Source: Stenopsyche tienmushanensis (lineage: Eukaryota > Arthropoda > Insecta > Trichoptera > Stenopsychidae). Taken from it: a DNA stretch of 64,000 bases. The position numbers and the translations under genes are program-made. The DNA is taken from NCBI GenBank assembly GCA_008973525.1, contig WACJ01000044.1, positions 1,364,001-1,428,000 of the forward strand, in the 5' to 3' direction. Positions 11,036 to 21,960 of this stretch are shown here, in pieces (the first letter of the stretch is position 1; each line of letters begins with the position of its first letter). Below the pieces are notes generated by a model. It did no database searches and was not told the DNA's origin. It saw only the letters and a program-made list of their open reading frames with translations.

Positions 11036-11145
11036 TTGAGCACTATCCGCAGCATATGCGTGCATACTCTCGCTGAATCATTTGATTGTGCACTCAACAT
11101 TTGAGGGTACACTCATCAAAAGGTTATACATTGACTATGGTTAAA
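11036..11145 (+). mobile_element. Short TTAA-type miniature element, diverged copy
   Basis: This shares gcagcatatgcgtgcatact and a closing tcatcaaaaggtta with the cleaner copies at 12553-12642 and 25577-25665 (minus). Those copies end in TTAA-CCCTTTGATAAG, the same terminal motif as the larger piggyBac-like family. The TTAA border is worn here. Confidence 0.45.
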
Positions 11146-11384
11146 AATTATATATAAAATAATTCATATTTAGATTAAAGAATTTATAATAAAAACGGGT
11201 GGTTTTAAACCGGAAAACGTTTTTCTATTTATTTTGTTGTATTTTTACTTTTTAAATATGTAACCTAACCTAATGTTCAAGTACAAAATATAGTGAAATA
11301 AAATAAAATAGTACAACAAAATAATTAATTCTCAACGTTTATGATTTAATCACATATATATAAATGCCTATTCATGTGTCAACC

Positions 11385-11560
11385 CCATGCAATGGCGCTG
11401 TTAATTTGTACAGATTCAAGTCATTAACCTATCGTTTCTTGCCCATGCACCGTTGTAGGTCCGGTAATGATGCGCAAAAGGTGGGAGTCGTGAAGAGGCT
11501 GGATAGCCTTGGCTACGAGAAGACGTTCTTCCCGCGGAGTAGCGACTTAATGGTATATTT
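11385..11560 (+). mobile_element. LTR fragment (type A)
   Basis: It contains gcgctgttaa, ttcttgcccatgcaccgttg and the stem-loop block ggctacgagaagacgttct-tcccgcgg found in the other LTR copies at 17.3, 34.8, 57.7 and 63.7 kb. The 3' end of the LTR and the primer site are missing. Confidence 0.6.
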
Positions 11561-12249
11561 GGACTATTTAATTACAGAGTCCATGAACCGTTCTACTGTG
11601 CGATCTGTTCTGAATACCCTTGGACTAGCCACATAAGAATGTCTGCCACCGCTCTTTTGGGTCCATCGAGAAACGTTAAGCACAGAGTATCTTCGTGGAC
11701 ACTTCAAATCTTATCGGTATGAACCGACGAAGCTCATCAGAAGGAAAACAATCTTAAGCGGCTCAAAAGCTCTCAAACTTCTCTGAGAATTGAAATGAAG
11801 CAGATAACACTACTGTCAACAATCAATGTCATTGATTCAAAACAATAATAATTGTGTGTTTTAGCGATGGTTTAACTCCAATTTTACGTTCATAAATTGC
11901 GAAAATCGTTATTCCAGAGATGTGCATCAACCGGTTATAGATCATTCCGACAGAGGAGGTCTCCTTCGTCTTGACAGGAGAGAAGAAGGAAGAGCTACAA
12001 GTCTGAGATTCGTGTTTGGCAAATGCCTAATGGTCGGACTGGGTACAACAAATGGCAAACAAGAAGGGTTTTTAGTGGGTATACAGCGCAAGCCGTAATC
12101 TACTCAGAGTACCCAACTCTTGTTAGCTGGGTCTCCCCAGCAGCGTTTGATGAGCAAACGATTGTTACTCACGGGTGTAGAGCTGTCACCCCCCCCCCCC
12201 TCACCCCTGGAGCTTTATGGGTGGGTACCGTAGAATGAAATATTCTCCC
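11561..12249. other. No gene recognised; C-homopolymer
   Basis: One 71-codon open frame starts at 12023 and runs over a run of about 13 C at 12188-12200. I see nothing supporting it as a gene. The interval lies between two LTR fragments and may be old LTR-element interior, but no retroelement protein motif is visible. Confidence 0.35.
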
Positions 12250-12523
12250 AGACAGAAGAAGGATCGGTTAGGTCTTTTGCTAAGATACGCAGCCGTGTAC
12301 CATTGTCAATCCGGTGGGGATGCGTACGACGTAGAATAATCTTGGCTGCAGGAAGACGTCCTTTCCGCAGAGTATTTTTATTCAACACCTATCCACCTGC
12401 AGCCTATCGCATGGCTCTATCGCGGTCTGAGAACAGATAGCACCTGCGTGTAAATGCGCCTATCGCGATGAATACGTGGGAGGCAGGCGCGCCCTCGCTC
12501 CGCCGCGTTACACTGGTGTCAGA
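12250..12523 (+). mobile_element. LTR 3' part with primer-binding-site remnant
   Basis: The block ggctgcaggaagacgtcctt is followed by tatttttattcaacacctat, gagaacagatagcacctgcg and the GC-rich end cgccgcgttacac. Immediately after it comes TGGTGTCAGA (12514-12523), the first ten bases of the tRNA-Leu primer site seen complete at 17934, 23694 and elsewhere. Only the LTR and the start of the interior remain. Confidence 0.65.
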
Positions 12524-12552
12524 CGCCGGAAACAACGTTTAAAGATGCTTTG

Positions 12553-12642
12553 AAGCGCTGTTCTCAACGTATGCGAGTATACTTTTTCTGTATCATTTAG
12601 GTACATTCACAGCATGTGCCGGAATACTTATCAAAGGGTTAA
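12553..12642 (+). mobile_element. Short TTAA-type miniature element with clean 3' border
   Basis: It shares gcgctgttctcaacgtatgc and gtgccggaatacttatc with 11036, 18834 and 25577 and ends in CAAAGGG-TTAA (TTAA 12639-12642). The end matches that of the larger family at 2658-3186. The 5' border is not clear. Confidence 0.55.
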
Positions 12643-14148
12643 AACAATGAAAAAATATTAATGAAGAGTTTGATTTGTTATTCAAACAATTAATCTAGAC
12701 GGGACACCGTTGTCATATAATTGTAATCGATCGCTAATGGTAAAAATGAGGGTCGCTGATCGTTTTAATCTTAACCCAATTTGCTTTTCGTCACGGAGCA
12801 CGACCTTTCAAGTTCTTTAGGGAGAAATATGGTCGCCTTGGCTCCGTGAAAATCCACCATTTCCAATTCAATACCGAGTAAAAGTTGAAGAAAACATTGA
12901 TAAGGGTTCCGCTCCGCTAATAGCGACCGGAAATAAAAAAAGGGAAATGTGGAAAAATAAGGCTGCCTTCGATCAGGGCTGCAGGCTTAACTCGCCCAGG
13001 GCCTTTGATGTGGTGAGCCAATGAAACGTTCACTCCCGTCTTCTTTATGAATAATTATTGGAATTCCTCCATCTCGAAAGATTCTTTTGAACCTGCATCC
13101 ATTCGGTCGCCCGAAAGGCGATCCTTGGTATAAAAAGCAGACCTTTATGGGGAGCAGGAGCGTGAAGCATCCCCGATATTCCTTGCTCTAATATTTTTCA
13201 TGATATTTATTACTTTGGCTCGGGCCAAATTCAAATCTAGTCAACCATATTAGAGTGCGTTCGACGAGAAAAAAATCCTCCAGGAATCGACGCTAAATTT
13301 TCTTTCCGAGCGAAAAATTAATATTCAGTATTCATCACTCATCAGGGCGGATTCTCGTTAAAGACTCCCGCCCAAATGCCGCCTTTTTAATTGAATTTTT
13401 TCCGAGAGAACGTTCTGAATTCATAAATATTTGTGTCATATGGATCGCAAATTTTTGCAGCATAGTTTGAGTGCAGGCTCCATTACAGTTTCGTTTTGTG
13501 TATTGAAAACGTGTGCTTTGACGTTCAAAATGTAAAATCGTAACGTGTGTACAAAGTCTCGTTCGGAACATGTCTAGCTCAAAATGTTTTCCAACATACG
13601 CGCCAAAGAGCCATTCATCAAACTCCATCGGTTTTGGACTTGCATCATTCAAAGCTTCTTTTTGAGCCTCGATGTTACACATATAAATTTACCGAAACAT
13701 ACAGCCATTGATGCTAGAACTCAATAGCAGAAATCCAAATAACTCCTATTTGCGATTAAAAAATATCAACTTTTATTTGCAAGCCTTTGTCAATTGTTGC
13801 CAGAAATTGTTCTTTATTAAATTGAGCTTATATGATAAGAGACATTTTGGTTCTTTGTGATATTTGGGATCATATTTGGTCGTATTCTCTCATGGGATCT
13901 TGTTAAATATATCCCGTTTAAGTGAAATATCATTCTTGCATTCCTGTGGGGATACAGAAAGATTTTATCTGCAAGCACAAAAATTCTTAAATATTTGAAC
14001 ACTACCAAAATGTTTAATGACATTGATAATACATCCATTATCAGATAAAAGCAATCTTCATAGGATATTTTTCTAGATATAAACGATTTAAATATAGACG
14101 TTTCATAGTGCTAATAAAAACCCTATGAATAATGTTAGCTTTTTATTT
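12643..14148. other. No recognised gene; one 115-codon minus-strand open frame
   Basis: The longest open frame of this interval runs on the minus strand from 13682 to 13335 (starting MCNIEAQKEALNDASPKPM). It contains no motif I know, the opposite strand is also fairly open, and no splice or start context supports it. The remainder is ordinary AT-rich sequence. Confidence 0.35.
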
Positions 14149-14525
14149 TTAACACGCTGATTAGTAATCGCGCATATATGCGTTTAAATTCCCAGAAAAG
14201 GTATTATCGCACATTGAGTGCGGAGATTGGTGAATCAGAGACATCAAGGGCTCGTACATCGACGGCAATCAATTTTTAAAATTTCTCAGTGGCACCAAAG
14301 TGGATATATTTGAAGCGCTATTGTATCGATGGACCCTAATCTATCGATTTCAAAGTTCAATAAATGCATTATTTTGTTACTAAAGCTGAAGACACACATG
14401 TGTATTGTTTTTGTTTACGCGAAGAGATGAACGAATATTGTATGCTGTCAATAGTGTTAAGGTTCATTTATTGATATACAAGCTTTGTTCACATTGCGCG
14501 GTCCTAAGAGAAAAATAGATTTGGT
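14149..14525 (+). mobile_element. piggyBac-like miniature element, copy d, 3'-truncated
   Basis: It starts at TTAACACGCTGATTAG (14149), a worn family end, then carries cgcacattgagtgcggagat and the 3' block tgatatacaagctttgttca up to gcggtcctaagag. The final part with the second TTAA border is missing. Confidence 0.6.
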
Positions 14526-14882
14526 TGGATTATCATGAAAAACTTCAGAAATATTCCCCTCCACGTATGATATTATAGACCAGCGTTTCTTAAACTTATG
14601 TAGTCTATTTAGTACTATTTTTGGTTCAACCCCATCACATACCTTATGACTTAATTTTTCAATCAAACAAACATTTCTTGGTCAAATATTGGTCTAAATA
14701 AATCTTCTTACAATGTTTTCTGTAAATAATTTCACGAAAATATCTTGTTATTTTTTGAGGCAATGTACGATTAAAACATCAAAATTAATTATTTTCAGTA
14801 TTTGAAATTTAGTTCCGGAGTTTGGGAGGTCCTTTGCTACGTTTCGTAATCAGGAGTTAGGGTTGTCGATATGCGAAGAATA

Positions 14883-15755
14883 TCCGGAAAGTAAGTGTAC
14901 TAAATTTTTATATTTTTTTTTTAGAAAATGTTTTTTGAATTTGAAAAAATAAAATACAGGATATTGTTTATAGATTTGTTAATTATATTTCAACGTAATT
15001 GCCTTCCCGTTCATAAATCTGGTGAGCCGTGGCACAAGCTTCTTTATGTCCTCCTCGAAGAACTCTCCCGCTAGCTCTTTCCCCCACTTCAGAACCTCTT
15101 TTTGCACCTCCTCATCAGTTGAACATTTAAAAGTCAGGGGAATAAAGATGGTGATTTAAAATATCCCAAACAAATAAGTCCAAGTGCGCCTTGGTGAAGG
15201 CTGTGTGAGGACGGGCGTTGTCGTGCAACAAGCACACTCCCCTCGTCAGCACACACCTTCTCTTTTTAATGCTGCTTTTGAACTTTTAGGGTCTCATAAT
15301 ATCGTTTTGCATTGATGGTCTCTTCCTGAGGCAGAAATTCGATCAAAATGATACATTTTCAGGTCCAAAACACTGAGACCATGATTTTTTTAACCTGAAA
15401 TTGTATTTTCCATTTTTGAATTGGAATTGGTGTGACGCTAATGTCGACTGTATTTTTGACTCAGACGTGTAATGTAACACCCACTTTTTATCTCCAGTCA
15501 CAATAGGGCTCAGAAAATCCTCACCCAATTCAAGTCGCTCAAGAAATTCTCGTGCGATATTGTCCCGCACGTACTTGGTGGGATTTCGTAGTGAAATTTT
15601 TCACGCAAGTGACAAGTACAACGTGAATTTACGTACTACCATTTTCCTCCTATGCTCGTTTTGTCAGGAGATCCTCTTCTATCACTCGGAATAACCAATC
15701 ATTAAAAAACCAAAAATCACAGCCCGTTATTGTTACAGTACACTTACTTTCAGGA
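14883..15755 (-). mobile_element. Mariner element, family F5, 873 bp, TA-flanked
   Basis: The ends read TCCGGAAAGTAAGTGTAC on the left and, inverted, TCCTGAAAGTAAGTGTAC on the right, 17 of 18 identical, each next to a TA dinucleotide (14881-14882 and 15756-15757), the usual mariner target. Length is shorter than the about 1.3 kb typical for mariner, so the inside is deleted. The coding strand is minus. A short sequence just left of it (14815-14860) resembles 38046-38090, so a second old repeat adjoins it. Confidence 0.85.
14990..15690 (-). pseudogene. Mariner-like transposase pseudogene of F5
   Basis: On the minus strand the frame 15570-15343 reads RDNIAREFLERLELGEDFL, then SPIVTGDKKWVLHYTSESK. 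This is the segment around the first catalytic aspartate (the D of TGDKKW). A later frame near 15230-15190 gives LLHDNARPHTAFTKAHL, with the second aspartate, then YSPDF, where the third-aspartate region would begin but is broken. The C-terminal helix tail ending in NYVEI is visible near 15000. The N-terminal DNA-binding part is largely deleted, and there are several stops and frameshifts, so the gene is dead. Function in the living family: cut-and-paste DNA transposition. Confidence 0.85.
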
Positions 15756-17068
15756 TATTTTCCATATTCCAAACATTCTGTATAATAGAATGATTGGAGT
15801 TTTGAAGTCAATACATTTTTAACCCTTTAATGAGGAGTTAATCGCAAAAATTGAGGCCCCATCTATTTGTACAATAATTAAGTATTTATAAAAGCCATTC
15901 ACAGAATTGAATGTATATCTTTCTGTTTGTTATTTAAAAAATATGTTTATAAATATTTTGTGTGATGGGGGTGAATTTTACTCAATCACGCAAACATTTA
16001 ATATGTTCCAGGATCCACTGTTTGAAACTAGAAAAAAATCTAAAAAATATTAAACAATATTTTAAAAAGAAAATAACATGTTTAAGCCTTTCAAAGTTAT
16101 TATTTGAAATCATTTCATTTTAGATTAAACATCGATCTATGAGCAAAGCTTACGTTTGCTGGGCTTTTAGCCGCTATTTGATTAGTCATGTTTTCTCGAC
16201 TTCCTTTATTAAAATTACGCTTTCACAAGCCATATTGTAAGCGTAAGCGATTTAAGCACGTCATTTATACGCCCTACGAATACTTTCGGCATATGAATGT
16301 CGAAATGTATGTGAATGAGAGCCTTTTCATTTAGCACTGATCCGCGAAAAGGGAAAGTTTGTCTTTGCTTATGAATCCAAACTTCAATATTCCCACGGGA
16401 AGCCCTCCCTTTTATAAATGTATCCTGTAATATCGCAGAACACGTATGCAAAATAGACGTATGTTAATCACACACGACGGAGTCTTATTGGTCCAATTCT
16501 CGCCAAAAACGCATCGTAAGCTTTTCGACATATTGCTAAATCCTAGATCGTTCTGGTGAATGTCGGGATGTCATCTTGACAAACGATCTAATACCCTCTG
16601 GTTTTGAGGGACGCTCATTTATAAACAGAATATTGCAAATCCTGACAAATAAAAATCTAGATAAGAAATAAATGCATTCAGCGAAGGGGCTAAAATAAGG
16701 AATACATTTATATTCATACGAAATCATTACAGAAATGCAAATAGTTTATAATGAATATCCTTTTATGAATTTGAATTGAATTTGCATTTTTCATGTGCTG
16801 GGCAAGCTAACATATTTACCTCTCTCATATAAATGCTATACTGTCAGTCAATATATTTTCCCGTCGTAGAAACAAATTCCTCCAACGCGAAAAGCATTCC
16901 AATAAGGATCAAAGGTCCCTTTCATTTGTGTTGAAACCGCATAACATCACTGAACGATTTTCGACCCAACAGTAATAAACTGATGGCCTATATTTCATTA
17001 CCGAATTATTTGCTTATAATACATAATACAGCAAAATATATCTCATAAAAAATATTATGTTTTGGATG
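15756..17068. other. No recognised gene; worn TTAA-type end
   Basis: Near 15820-15850 TTAACCCTTTAATGAGGAG-like sequence matches the 5' end of the piggyBac-like family, but the body is not recognisable. The 78- and 63-codon open frames at 16215-16451 and 16536-16727 (minus) resemble nothing I know. Confidence 0.35.
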
Positions 17069-17521
17069 TGTAGCGTGTGCGATTTATCATCCCCATGTAG
17101 TAGCGACATCTTCCATTTCTCTTCAGGTGCAATGTGTTATTTTAACAGCGCCATCTCTTGTGGCCCTGCGGAGACATTACACCTGCTTACCGACCGATCG
17201 CTTCTTGCGCGTGCATCGTTATCGGTTGGGTAGTGAGCGCAGGAAGCGGGAGTCGGGAGAGTCGTCGGTTGACCTTGGCTGCGGGAAGTTGTCCCTCCTG
17301 CAACCAGATCTCTTTTTCTCTCGTGTGGAATAAATAGTTATTTAGAGAAAACAGTATTTCTATTCGACGCCCGTCTATTCCCATCCATTTATCCAGCAAC
17401 ATCACGGCCCGATAGAAGAACGAACCCGTGCAGTAGCGCGGCCATCCCGACGAGCGCGTGGAGGCGGGGAGCCGCCCCGGGACTCTGCCCACGAGAGCGC
17501 ATCCACCTCAAACGTGTCAGA
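17069..17521 (+). mobile_element. Near-complete LTR (type A) with primer-site remnant
   Basis: It begins TGTAGCGTGTGCGATT, carries aacagcgccatctcttgtgg, the stem-loop block near 17276 (ggctgcgggaagttgtccct), an atttctattcgacgcccgt segment and the GC-rich 3' part, and closes with cctcaaac followed by GTGTCAGA, the remnant of the tRNA-Leu primer site. About 445 bp. It defines the LTR length for this family. A mariner-like strip follows directly. Confidence 0.7.
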
Positions 17522-17557
17522 TGATAAAATTTTATATAATGATAATACTAAAAGTTT

Positions 17558-17699
17558 GAAGCACTAAGTGACTATATAAACGCTCAAAATTTGCTATATT
17601 ATAGCGGCCATGTTGTTAAAACTAAATCTTTCAAATTTATTGTGAATTGTTTAGTAATATATGGCAAATTATCATAGAAGGTTATAATGTTGGACAAGA
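17558..17699 (+). mobile_element. Family F2 mariner-like strip between LTR pieces
   Basis: The strip aaacgctcaaaatttgcta, attatagcggccatgttg and atatatggcaaattatcat matches the 5' non-coding part of the family F2 copy at 5790-5905. It lies between an LTR that already has a primer-site remnant and a second LTR 3' part, so this locus has been rearranged more than once. Confidence 0.55.
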
Positions 17700-17975
17700 T
17701 TTCTCTCTCTCGACATCTATAAAAATATCAGTTAAGATGAGAATATTTCTATTCGATACCTGATCACTGTTATCCCACCACTCAGCTCCTCTTACGATCC
17801 GATAGAAGAACGAACCCGCGTGCAAGTGTAGACATCTCGGCGAGTGTGGGACATCTTAGCACGTGGGAGTAGGGAGCAGTCCGGAGACTGCCCCGAAAGT
17901 GCCTTTGCTCTACAATATAACATTGGTGTCAGAAGTGGACCCACGCTATAAGGGCGGAGTAAGGGCACATTAAAA
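17700..17975 (+). mobile_element. LTR 3' part, complete tRNA-Leu primer site and leader
   Basis: The segment repeats the LTR's later half (atttctattcgatacctgatc, gatccgatagaagaacgaac) and ends ctctacaatataacat followed by TGGTGTCAGAAGTGG (17934-17948). This 15-base string is the complement of the 3' end of eukaryotic tRNA-Leu(CAA) including CCA, the usual sort of primer-binding site of an LTR retroelement. A short leader follows, then the sequence flips strand at about 17980. Confidence 0.75.
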
Positions 17976-17979
17976 GTAT

Positions 17980-18190
17980 AGATTCCCCAAGCGGCTCCCC
18001 GCTCTTACGTACTCGTAGGGATGACCGCGCTAGCTCGCGGATCCATTCTTCTTTCAGGCCATGATGTATCCGGACGGGTGGATTGTGGACGAGCGTCAAA
18101 TATAAAGACTCTCTTATCTAGATAACTCTTTATTCAATGAGAATAAAAAAAAGAGAGAGATCTGTTCAGAATAACAGCGCCAATTGCATG
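17980..18190 (-). mobile_element. Inverted LTR fragment, head-to-head with the preceding LTR
   Basis: On the minus strand it reads gagtacgtaagagcggggag, then atggatccgcgagctagcgc, gaataaagagttatc and agatctctctct, the 3' half of the same LTR type. It lies opposite to the LTR ending at 17948, with only about 30 bp of leader between them. Confidence 0.6.
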
Positions 18191-20164
18191 CGGAAGACAA
18201 TTCGTAAGTAAACAATTCTTAGTAAATATAATTGATAACATAATTGTAGCGTTGATGACTCCCGTCGTTTTTTAGTTGCGGCTTGAAAGTCGCGCTGTTC
18301 GGACGCAAATCCTCGATTGAAAGCACCTCGGCGCGATGCGTGATCGATTGAGATCAATATCGCGGTCCATAGACAATAGTCCTGACCCACGAGTCGGCTA
18401 CGATGAACGGCGGAACACGCTTAGGACTTCACTCGTTCGATCAATTAATACACGGTTAGAGAACCAATTGCAAGCAAACGGGTGAAGCAATGGGTGATGA
18501 AAAAAAATTTTAACACCAAGGTCCGAAAGTGAAGAAGGAACCTCCCCCTCTCTGATTTGATCGCCAGCTCATAGTACAGGGCGCCTTTTCTTCCCGGTTT
18601 AGTGTCTTCTGTTGCGTTGCAAAATCCTGGAATTTACTTTAGTATATAATTTTTTTGATAATCAAGCTTCATCGCTCGCTTTTTTTTACCGTCGTGTCCA
18701 TATTTTAAAAACTGCCGCCCTTTTAACAATATGTCGCTTTTCTGATAATTTGCCGCTTGTGTGATTAATTACAGAATAACTTTAAGAAATAATATTCTAT
18801 TAAAAAAGCACGGTGTAAATTATGTGCTATAAAGCGCTGCTCGCAACATGTGCGGGCATACTCACCAGAGAGCTAAATAGTTTACCAAAATTTGCTCTTG
18901 GATTATATATTTTGTATTAAGATGTATGATTGAATAACCTTATATTACCACACAGTTTTCTATCAAAAATATTTCAAAAAGCCATTTATAAAAATGTAGT
19001 TTTCATTGTTTGGAAACGAATTTTCAACAAAAATGATGACTTCTTCTAAGAGAAGATGTTTGTTTACATGCCAAACGTTCATTAATTGAATCAATGCTAT
19101 CGTCCAATTCAAAGATTATGAGAAAGATGACAATTCAATGAAGTTTTTGATTGCCTACACATAGTCGGACAAATTCAATTTGAGTTGAAATTGACGATAT
19201 AACAACGACGTCGAACTTATTCTGTACTTTGTTTTATGAATGGTGTAGTAATTTATTTCTTCGAAGCTTACATTCACTAGATTCTACCATGCCACGTACG
19301 AGTGACTTCTTTCCACGTGGTTAATCTTCCTCAAGGATTGCTTCCAATTTGCGGCCTCAATGCGGGCTGTCGTCAAACTTACTTTTCCAGCCTGAAGTAA
19401 AAGTTTCCTTTTATTTAATGCACGAACGAATGCACCAAAAGTGCATTTACTTCGTTCGCTTGAAAAGCGTTAAATAATAAAGTTTTGCTTCGTGCAACTA
19501 CTCAACACGTTATTAATGAGTGTGTGAGCGGAAACTATTTTCTCATGGCAAGTGTCGAGCTTCTGAGTTCTATCATCACGATCATAACGAGCTTTCAGCT
19601 TTATGTTCCTGCATATAGTTTTAATCCCGTGTTTAAATACTACAAATTTTATCGGAACTTATTAAAGAATGAAAGTGTATGTTGCATCTGCTTTTGCGCG
19701 AAATATTCAATTATCGCGTAAATATGTTCGCACGTTTAACATGAAAATTTGATGTGTTACTACAATTTTTTCCGGTCTTTTATCGTCTATTAATCTAATA
19801 AAATACACATTTTAAAATCTGCAAATTTTAAAATCACCCTCAACCTCAATCCGTTAACTGAAGAAGGTGTTTACATAAGTTCTGTGAACTGCTTTTGTAA
19901 CACGGTTGCTGGAAACTCTGCATTTAACCTCAACTCGGTTGAAATAACTTTCAGCATATTAAGTACAATGGTTTATGATCAGGGTTTGAATATATGCAAA
20001 TTCGAATAAATTCAACTACAGTATAAAAACATTAAGCGTCTAAAGCTGAATTTAATAAAAGCTAAAATTTCTGCAATATTTTAAAATTCCAATCGTAGTT
20101 CATGTTGTTTTAATTCAATGAACGGCTTATCAAATTATTTCAGAACGATTTTAATATTTCCAAA
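18191..20164. other. No recognised gene; one short miniature-element fragment
   Basis: The only repeat recognised is at 18834-18890 (gcgctgctcgcaacatgtgc, gggcatactcaccagagagc), a copy of the short TTAA-type element without borders. Open frames here (74 codons minus at 18166, 78 codons plus at 19485) show no known motif. Confidence 0.35.
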
Positions 20165-20621
20165 ATTAATATCTCACACATTGAGTGGGTAGAGATTTAG
20201 AGAAAGAGACGGATAAAGCGTCTTGCGTCTCATCATACACTTCATGGCAAGGTTATGCTGTAAAGGTGCCCCTACACGATTTTTAATATACTATTAAATA
20301 GAGAGTCACCATATTAATCATCCGGTTGAAAACCCTCAGATATGGAGTCTTCTTAGATCGTTGGTGGTCTTCTCAGCAGAAAGCCACATAAGTCATAATC
20401 ATATACTTAAAAATCTGCCTGGTAACAAAAGTGATTCTATTTAAAACGCTATTATGGAGCTCAACAATATCAACAGTGTTAAGGTTCATTTATTGATATA
20501 CAAGCTTAACTCACGCTGCGCGGTCCTGAGAGGGAATTAGATTTGTATGAAGTGGTGAGCATAAGAATATAGCATCTGTATTTAATTCGATATAAAATTA
20601 ATTCACTAATCAAAGTGTTAA
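20165..20621 (+). mobile_element. piggyBac-like miniature element, copy e
   Basis: It carries cacacattgagtgggtagag, acggataaagcgtcttgcg, the central ggttgaaaaccctcagat, then ttcatttattgatatacaag and cacgctgcgcggtcctgaga, and ends taatcaaagtg-TTAA (20618-20621). The 5' TTAA border is not preserved. Non-coding. Confidence 0.65.
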
Positions 20622-20639
20622 CGAAGGTTGAGTATATAA

Positions 20640-20968
20640 TTGGTGCGGATAGTGATTCAGTTTAATTATCCGATTAGTCAGTCAATTCTGGTTAAGTTAG
20701 TTTAGTCTGAGTGAGTCTTCAATGTGTTTCTAATTAAGTCTTGAGATCTGATTGATCGTCTTGATTTGTCTTCCTGCGGTCTACGTCTCAGGACCTGGAG
20801 CCAACAGTCGTATATTAATTACCCCTTGTCTCTCTCTTATACGATCCGATTGTAAACGAACCCAAGAAAGCCAACTATTGGGAAGCTTAAGTCTCGAAGC
20901 GAGGTGCGGTTATGACACTGCGCCCTACACCCCTTTTTCTATGTTGCAGAACTATATAATCATATAAA
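20640..20968 (+). mobile_element. LTR fragment (type C)
   Basis: It shares taagtcttgagatctgattg, gatccgattgtaaacgaac and the closing gttgcagaactat with the copy at 21515-21960. Compared with that copy the stem-loop block is degraded. No primer site is visible. A pogo-like miniature element begins directly after it. Confidence 0.55.
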
Positions 20969-20970
20969 TA

Positions 20971-21465
20971 ATATATACACTTAGGTCTATTTTTATGCGA
21001 TACATACGTTCCACGGTGGGTCGCATATAAAAAAAATTGCATAAAAAAGACTTGAAAGATAACTGAAGGATATGTTCCACTATTTTTAAAAACCGCATAA
21101 CTTCAAATCAATATGATAAAAAATCGCATAAAAAAGTTTATAATTTGTTTTAAATAAGAAAACAAATTTATCTTAGAATTGCTTTATTAAAGTTTATTTT
21201 AATCGATAATCATACAAATGCAATTCTTTAACTTTTGAGATGAGTTTCCAGATTTGAAAACAATTCCGTTCGCCCCCGCCCTATACACATTCACATTATA
21301 ACGGTTGTAACTTGCACTTTTGTTAATTTTAGATTTTTTAATGCGAATTCGCATAAAAAATTTGTCTTCTATGGAAAAATGAAGGATATGTTCTATTATT
21401 TTTTAAAATCGCATAACTTCAAATTCGCATAAAAAAGATTTGCATAAAAACAAACCCAAGTGTAT
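20971..21465. mobile_element. pogo/Tigger-like miniature element, TA-flanked
   Basis: The ends are inverted repeats: TACACTTAGGTCTATTTTT-ATGCGAT on the left, and inverted TACACTTGGGTTTGTTTTT-ATGCAAA on the right. Near both ends short blocks of the kind cgcataacttcaaat and tcgcataaaaaa recur, as in the repeat at 46986-47645. No coding frame. Assignment to the pogo/Tigger group rests on the style of the ends and is inferred. Confidence 0.55.
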
Positions 21466-21514
21466 AGATAATTTTCATTCAAAGGATTTTGTAATGTCAT
21501 GATAAAATTTACGA

Positions 21515-21960
21515 AACTCGGATACCTACACCACTGAAAATCTTACACGTGCCAACTACCGAATGATGGTTCCAGTATAATCGAAAAAGCATACGGCGGA
21601 TACAATAGCGGATGTGAGGCTTCGAGTAGAGGTAAAGAGAGTTTAATTTAGTTCAAGTCTACAGTTGAATTTAAAGCCATCATTCATAACAGTCGGATAA
21701 AGTCTTGAGATCCGACCGGTCGTCTTGGCCGCGGGAAAGTCTGATCTTCCCGAGGCCGACTTATCCGATCTTCTGGAGAACTACAGGCATCATTTATTCT
21801 TTCTTTGCTCCCATCTCTCTCTTATGTAAATCTCTTCTACGATCTGATAGTGAACAAACCCAGGAAAGCTGTCTTAAGCCTCAGAGTGGGGTGCTGTTAC
21901 GGAGCTGTGCCTGGCATCCCTGCTCCCTTGTTGCAGAACTATAGAATCCTATACAAGGAA
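21515..21960 (+). mobile_element. LTR-element leader and 3' LTR (type C)
   Basis: It opens with ctcggatacctacaccactg, the leader that follows the primer site at 23694-23708, then about 170 bp of non-coding interior, then taacagtcggataaagtctt, where the LTR begins. The LTR holds cgtcttggccgcgggaaag-tctgatcttcccg, the family's stem-loop, and closes with gttgcagaactatag. The 5' LTR and primer site of this copy are gone. No gag or pol. Confidence 0.6.

Noticed and set aside
13335..13682. 115-codon minus-strand open frame as a gene
   Set aside because: No known motif, no splice or start support, and the opposite strand is also largely open; most likely chance.
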